Shown piece after piece: positions 6,014 to 8,137 of a DNA stretch of 8,137 nt. Below the pieces are notes generated by a model. That model saw nothing but the letters and a program-made list of their open reading frames with translations. It searched no databases and was not told the origin of the DNA. Position numbers and translations under genes: made by a program. The number at the start of each line of letters is the position of its first letter. The first letter of the stretch is position 1. Source of the stretch: Thermoplasmata archaeon (GTDB lineage: Archaea > Thermoplasmatota > Thermoplasmata > Thermoplasmatales > Thermoplasmataceae); assembly GCA_021806355.1 (NCBI GenBank), contig JAJZXT010000130.1, positions 1 to 8,137 of the forward strand, read 5' to 3'.

Positions 6014-6172
6014 TTAATCTTCTTCATGAGCAATATAATGGAATATGGCATCTAACCCAGCAGCATTTGTAAAATCAAGAGGTATATTATTTCCTTCCAA
6101 GAGCAGATCGCCAGCATAATATTTGTAGCAGGTTTCTGGTAAACGGGATTGAGGAACTCCCTGCCCCGTCAT
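6014..6172 (-). CDS. unrecognised 52-residue ORF upstream of the HEPN gene
   Basis: An ATG-to-TAA frame with an acidic product. It opens MTGQGVPQSRLPE, has YYAGDLLLEGNN near the middle and closes in AHEED. No family is recognised. The codon pattern (A/T-rich third positions, balanced composition) looks coding-like from about residue 10 on. Its start overlaps the end of the preceding 19-codon frame in an ATGA junction, and the HEPN start lies 30 bp after its stop. It could be a genuine small protein translated by coupling, or the 3' part of a larger gene broken by frameshifts, in which case its first ten residues may not be real. Confidence 0.38.
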   Translation of the reverse strand: MTGQGVPQSRLPETCYKYYAGDLLLEGNNIPLDFTNAAGLDAIFHYIAHEED

Positions 6173-6223
6173 TCCTCATTCACTGGAACCTTCTCCCTGG
6201 GGAGAGCGATCACGGGACGGGGC
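6163..6223. repeat. nested inverted repeats within the small-ORF cluster
   Basis: Outer arms GCCCCGTC (6163-6170) and GACGGGGC (6216-6223) enclose an inner hairpin TCTCCC-TG-GGGAGA (6192-6205). The segment is clearly more GC-rich than its surroundings. A direct repeat CGTCAT occurs at 6167-6172 and 6223-6228, bounding a 56-bp period. This may be an RNA structure, a small inserted element, or a relic of a mobile-element end. No T-tract follows on either strand, so it is not called a terminator. Confidence 0.45.
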
Positions 6224-6228
6224 GTCAT
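6169..6228 (-). CDS. doubtful 19-codon frame linking two small ORFs
   Basis: The frame opens at an ATG that overlaps the stop of the preceding ORF (TGATG at 6230-6226) and ends with a TGA overlapping the next start (ATGA at 6172-6169). Its product, MTPRPVI...VPVNEE, has no recognised motif and coincides with the GC-rich nested inverted repeat. The overlapping junctions are neat, but the frame is short enough to arise by chance. It is listed because it bridges the two better frames and would matter if the cluster is one gene with frameshifts. Confidence 0.15.
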   Translation of the reverse strand: MTPRPVIALPREKVPVNEE

Positions 6229-6374
6229 CAATATACGACACCAAATGCATTCATAACATCTCTGTAGAAGATCAGGGTAGTGTACGGCATTCCCTTCAGG
6301 TAATCTGAGGAGACTATCAGGACGTTCTCCCGGATTACTCTGGGATGATTCTCTTGGTGCAATAATGATTTCAT
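6228..6374 (-). CDS. unrecognised 48-residue ORF divergent from the DUF4143 ATPase
   Basis: The ATG at 6374 begins three bases after the edge of the palindromic control region, and the frame runs to a TGA at 6230-6228. The product starts MKSLLHQENHPRV, continues with RENVLIVSSDYLKGMPYTT and ends in NAFGVVY. Composition and codon choice look coding-like, with alternating hydrophobic residues suggesting beta strands (VLIVSS, TTLIFY). No known DNA-binding motif or family is recognised. An in-frame stop lies seven codons upstream of the ATG, inside the operator region, so the N-terminus is well bounded. It may be a small regulator or antitoxin-like protein for this module, or the 5' part of a gene now broken near 6228. 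Confidence 0.42.
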   Translation of the reverse strand: MKSLLHQENHPRVIRENVLIVSSDYLKGMPYTTLIFYRDVMNAFGVVY

Positions 6375-6377
6375 TAC

Positions 6378-6424
6378 TATTCGTCTAGTATACTATACGA
6401 ATAGTTAAAGTATTCGTATAGTAT
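6378..6424. promoter_or_regulatory. triple palindromic operator and divergent promoter
   Basis: Three copies of a 14-bp sequence lie head-to-tail in alternating orientation: TATTCGTCTAGTAT (6378-6391, one mismatch), its reverse complement ATACTATACGAATA (6390-6403), and TATTCGTATAGTAT (6411-6424, perfect with the second). Copies 1 and 2 form a 26-bp near-perfect palindrome; copies 2 and 3 form a perfect 14-bp inverted repeat around the 7-base spacer GTTAAAG (6404-6410). That spacer is centred 27 bp before the ATPase ATG (6434), exactly where an archaeal TATA box for a leaderless transcript would sit. The minus-strand small-ORF start is at 6374, so both divergent starts flank the array. Binding here would occlude TBP; the binding protein is unknown. 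Confidence 0.75.
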
Positions 6425-6433
6425 GTTAGTTTT

Positions 6434-7762
6434 ATGGAAACACAGATACTATACAGATTCAATGAATGGTGGCTCAACGGAATAATACGGCCAGAACTTA
6501 CCGGCAAATTCGAAAGAGAGAATTACAAGGAAATAAAGAAAAGGATTGAGGATCGGCAAATTCTATTGTTGTATGGCCTAAGAAGAGTGGGAAAGACCAC
6601 AACAATGTACAGGCTTATTTCGGATCTTATGAAGGTCGGAATTAAATCCACAAATATATTCTACTTTTCTTTCGATGAAGCTTCATGGGACATTGAAGAG
6701 GTAATCAATCTCTATCTTGGGAACATCCTCAGGATGCCCTTATCGGAAGCCGGACCCGTGTATATATTCCTGGATGAAATACAGAAAGCGAAACAGTGGG
6801 AAAACAGGATAAAGATATTCTATGATCTGTATCCCAATCTAAAGTTTGTTTTATCAGGTTCGGCCTCATTGAACATCGTAAAAGGATCGACAGAAACCCT
6901 TGCAGGGAGGATATTTCGCATAAAAATCGATCCGCTAACCTTTCATGAATTTGTTGCGCTCAAGGGGAGAACCGTGGCTTTTGAGAAGATGCAATTCGCT
7001 CACGATATACTGCGTCCACTATTCACTGAATACATTGAAATGGGCGGATTTCCTGAACTGGTTGGCGAAACCGATTCATGGAAGATAAGAACTTACATCA
7101 GGAGCATAGTTATAGATCGAATTATAGCAGGGGATATTCCGCAGGAATTTGGAATCAGGGACATGGACCTTCTCAAGCGCCTCATGGAAATACTTTTGCA
7201 GGCGCCAGGGATGATAGTGAATGTAGATAAACTTGCATCTTCTCTGGGAAGGAATCGTCTCACGATATCTAATTTCATATCCTATATGGAATATGCATTC
7301 CTGATAAAGTCAGTTAGCAATTACAGACCTGGAACTTCATCGGCTTCGAGAAAGTTAAAGAAGGTTTTTCCGTACCTGCCTGCATTCTATACGTCACTTT
7401 TACCACTAACCGAAAGGTATGATACGGGCAAGGTCTTTGAAAATATAGTTCTGAATTCTGTCCAGCTTGAATATTATTACAGAAATGGTCCAACCGAGAT
7501 AGATTTTGTTCTCAAGATTAATGGAAGGATTGTTCCAATAGAGGTGAAGAGTGGACATTATGATATCAAAGAAGTGGCAAAAGCATTCAACAGGATTGGG
7601 CAGAACTCTGGAATTCTGATCACCCAGGATTCTTACCATATCGTACAATCCAGTAATGTGAGGATATTTCTGTGCCCTATTGAGGTCTTTGCAATGTATC
7701 CAGATGAGCTTTTGAATCAGTTTCTCTTACAAGGAAGAGAGGAATCCATCGCAGATGATTGA
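6434..7762 (+). CDS. AAA ATPase with DUF4143-type C-terminal domain
   Basis: A 442-residue AAA_14/DUF4143 family ATPase. Walker A is G48-LRRVGKTT (K54), Walker B is VYIFLDEIQ (D114, E115), and the sensor segment is LSGSAS at 140-145. The lid region with PLTFHEF (167-173) and MGGFPEL (203-209) follows. A winged-helix part spans about 240-300, ending SYMEYAFLI. The C-terminal DUF4143 region has a PD-(D/E)XK arrangement: E336 in FENIV, D357 in EIDFV, and E370-x-K372 in IEVKS. The length is typical and no key residue is missing. The molecular role of this family is not settled; it is widespread in archaeal accessory DNA. It has no close similarity to the DUF234 ATPase at the left end beyond the shared architecture. 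The start fits a leaderless transcript, with the TATA-like spacer 27 bp upstream in a palindromic operator. Confidence 0.92.
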   Translation: METQILYRFNEWWLNGIIRPELTGKFERENYKEIKKRIEDRQILLLYGLRRVGKTTTMYRLISDLMKVGIKSTNIFYFSFDEASWDIEEVINLYLGNILRMPLSEAGPVYIFLDEIQKAKQWENRIKIFYDLYPNLKFVLSGSASLNIVKGSTETLAGRIFRIKIDPLTFHEFVALKGRTVAFEKMQFAHDILRPLFTEYIEMGGFPELVGETDSWKIRTYIRSIVIDRIIAGDIPQEFGIRDMDLLKRLMEILLQAPGMIVNVDKLASSLGRNRLTISNFISYMEYAFLIKSVSNYRPGTSSASRKLKKVFPYLPAFYTSLLPLTERYDTGKVFENIVLNSVQLEYYYRNGPTEIDFVLKINGRIVPIEVKSGHYDIKEVAKAFNRIGQNSGILITQDSYHIVQSSNVRIFLCPIEVFAMYPDELLNQFLLQGREESIADD

Positions 7763-7832
7763 TACTGATGGGCCGATCGGTTCATTTGCCTTTGTCGTTT
7801 TAAAGAAATGTCATTCAGGATCTCAATGGTAG
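7763..7832 (+). terminator. possible termination region of the DUF4143 ATPase gene
   Basis: Ten bases after the stop lies the self-complementary CCGATCGG (7773-7780), followed by the pyrimidine-rich TTTGCCTTTGTCGTTTT (7785-7801). Archaeal termination is commonly at T-rich tracts, so this is a reasonable but unproven end for the transcript. Confidence 0.28.
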
Positions 7833-7839
7833 TTTAATC

Positions 7840-7873
7840 GCTGGTCAACGCATGTGCGTTTTCACAAGCCAGC
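7840..7873. repeat. two-tier stem-loop next to the IstB remnant
   Basis: Outer arms GCTGG (7840-7844) and CCAGC (7869-7873) enclose AACGCA-TG-TGCGTT (7847-7860), a 6-bp stem with a 2-base centre. The right side has six extra unpaired bases. It could be a second termination signal or a mobile-element end. Its position just ahead of the IS21-type fragment is suggestive only. Confidence 0.35.
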
Positions 7874-7910
7874 TTTAACCTCTCCAGTATGCAAGAGTTA
7901 CAGTAGGTGC

Positions 7911-8137
7911 GTTAATAGACTCAGAGAAAAATGCAACCTGTTCTTCCAGTTCGTTTCCTCACGGTATGAGAAGCGCTCAACCATATACACATCCAACAAG
8001 TCATTCAGCGAATTGGTTGAGATCCTTGGCGATTCAGTGAGGGCTTCAGCTGTCCTTGACAGGATACTGTCACAACTGCCAAAGTCAGGTGAATTCTGCC
8101 AGAAAATATGTGGATTCTTAATGGCTTCATTTGCTTC
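7911..8137 (+). pseudogene. istB: fragment of IS21-type IstB helper ATPase, C-terminal part, frameshifted
   Basis: The frame beginning near 7911 reads VNRLREKCNLFFQFVSSRYE, then TSNKSFSELVEILGD and SAVLDRIL. These match the conserved C-terminal block of IstB (consensus pattern LFFQLISRRYE, TSNKPFxEWxEIFGD, ASAILDRLLHHC). At about 8070 one extra base shifts the frame: the expected HHC-x-V continuation is found in the next frame as HNCQSQV from 8071. The N-terminal ATPase core (Walker A and B) is missing upstream, where the frame is open only from 7833 and has no start codon. This is a dead remnant of an IS21-family element; no istA or terminal repeats are identified in the window. Confidence 0.75.

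Noticed and set aside
6163..6223. Rho-independent-style terminator or IS end
   Set aside because: The stem is strong, but no T-tract follows on either strand; similarity to IS200/IS605 ends was considered and not supported by a recognisable tnpB motif.
1..8137. CRISPR array
   Set aside because: No regularly spaced repeats were found; the only clustered repeats are the three overlapping operator copies at 6378-6424, whose spacing is irregular and whose orientation alternates.

Overview
The window looks archaeal, most likely from a Thermoplasmatota-type (Thermoplasmatales-like) genome. This is an inference. It rests on moderate-to-low GC, AGG/AGA/ATA-rich codon use, TATA-like boxes about 27-29 bp upstream of start codons (the leaderless-transcript layout), and gene families common in archaeal accessory regions. 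Species cannot be named from the sequence alone.

Layout, left to right. Positions 1-112 hold a probable decayed right end of an IS200/IS605-type element. A minus-strand archaeal AAA ATPase with a DUF234-type nuclease-like tail fills 132-1499, and a perfect palindrome lies between its TATA-like box and its ATG. A non-coding stretch (1533-1857) leads into a repeat-rich promoter, then a plus-strand metabolic cassette: a DUF427 protein (1942-2331), a possible 41-codon ORF, EgtB (2431-3708) and EgtD (3715-4671). EgtD trimethylates histidine to hercynine. EgtB then oxidatively attaches sulfur, so together they form the core of ergothioneine synthesis.

From 4789 to 5260 there is a decayed second copy of the left-hand ATPase. 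Its first ~41 codons align without gaps to the intact gene but contain two stops. Its 5' flank is also recognisable, including the same palindrome with a different loop. It is followed by a minus-strand HEPN/nucleotidyltransferase (MNT) toxin-antitoxin pair (5299-5983).

Upstream of the pair, also on the minus strand, lie three short overlapping ORFs (6014-6374) that could be small proteins or a broken gene. They diverge from a second AAA ATPase (DUF4143 type, 6434-7762). The 59-bp gap between the two divergent starts is almost filled by three copies of a 14-bp sequence in alternating orientation, one inverted pair of which brackets the TATA-like box of the ATPase. The window ends in a frameshifted fragment of an IS21-type IstB helper ATPase gene.

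Taken together, a housekeeping-like ergothioneine cassette is embedded in a defence/mobile-element neighbourhood. The best candidate for an undescribed system is the right-hand module: small ORFs plus HEPN plus MNT, divergent from an AAA/DUF4143 ATPase, sharing one palindromic control region.
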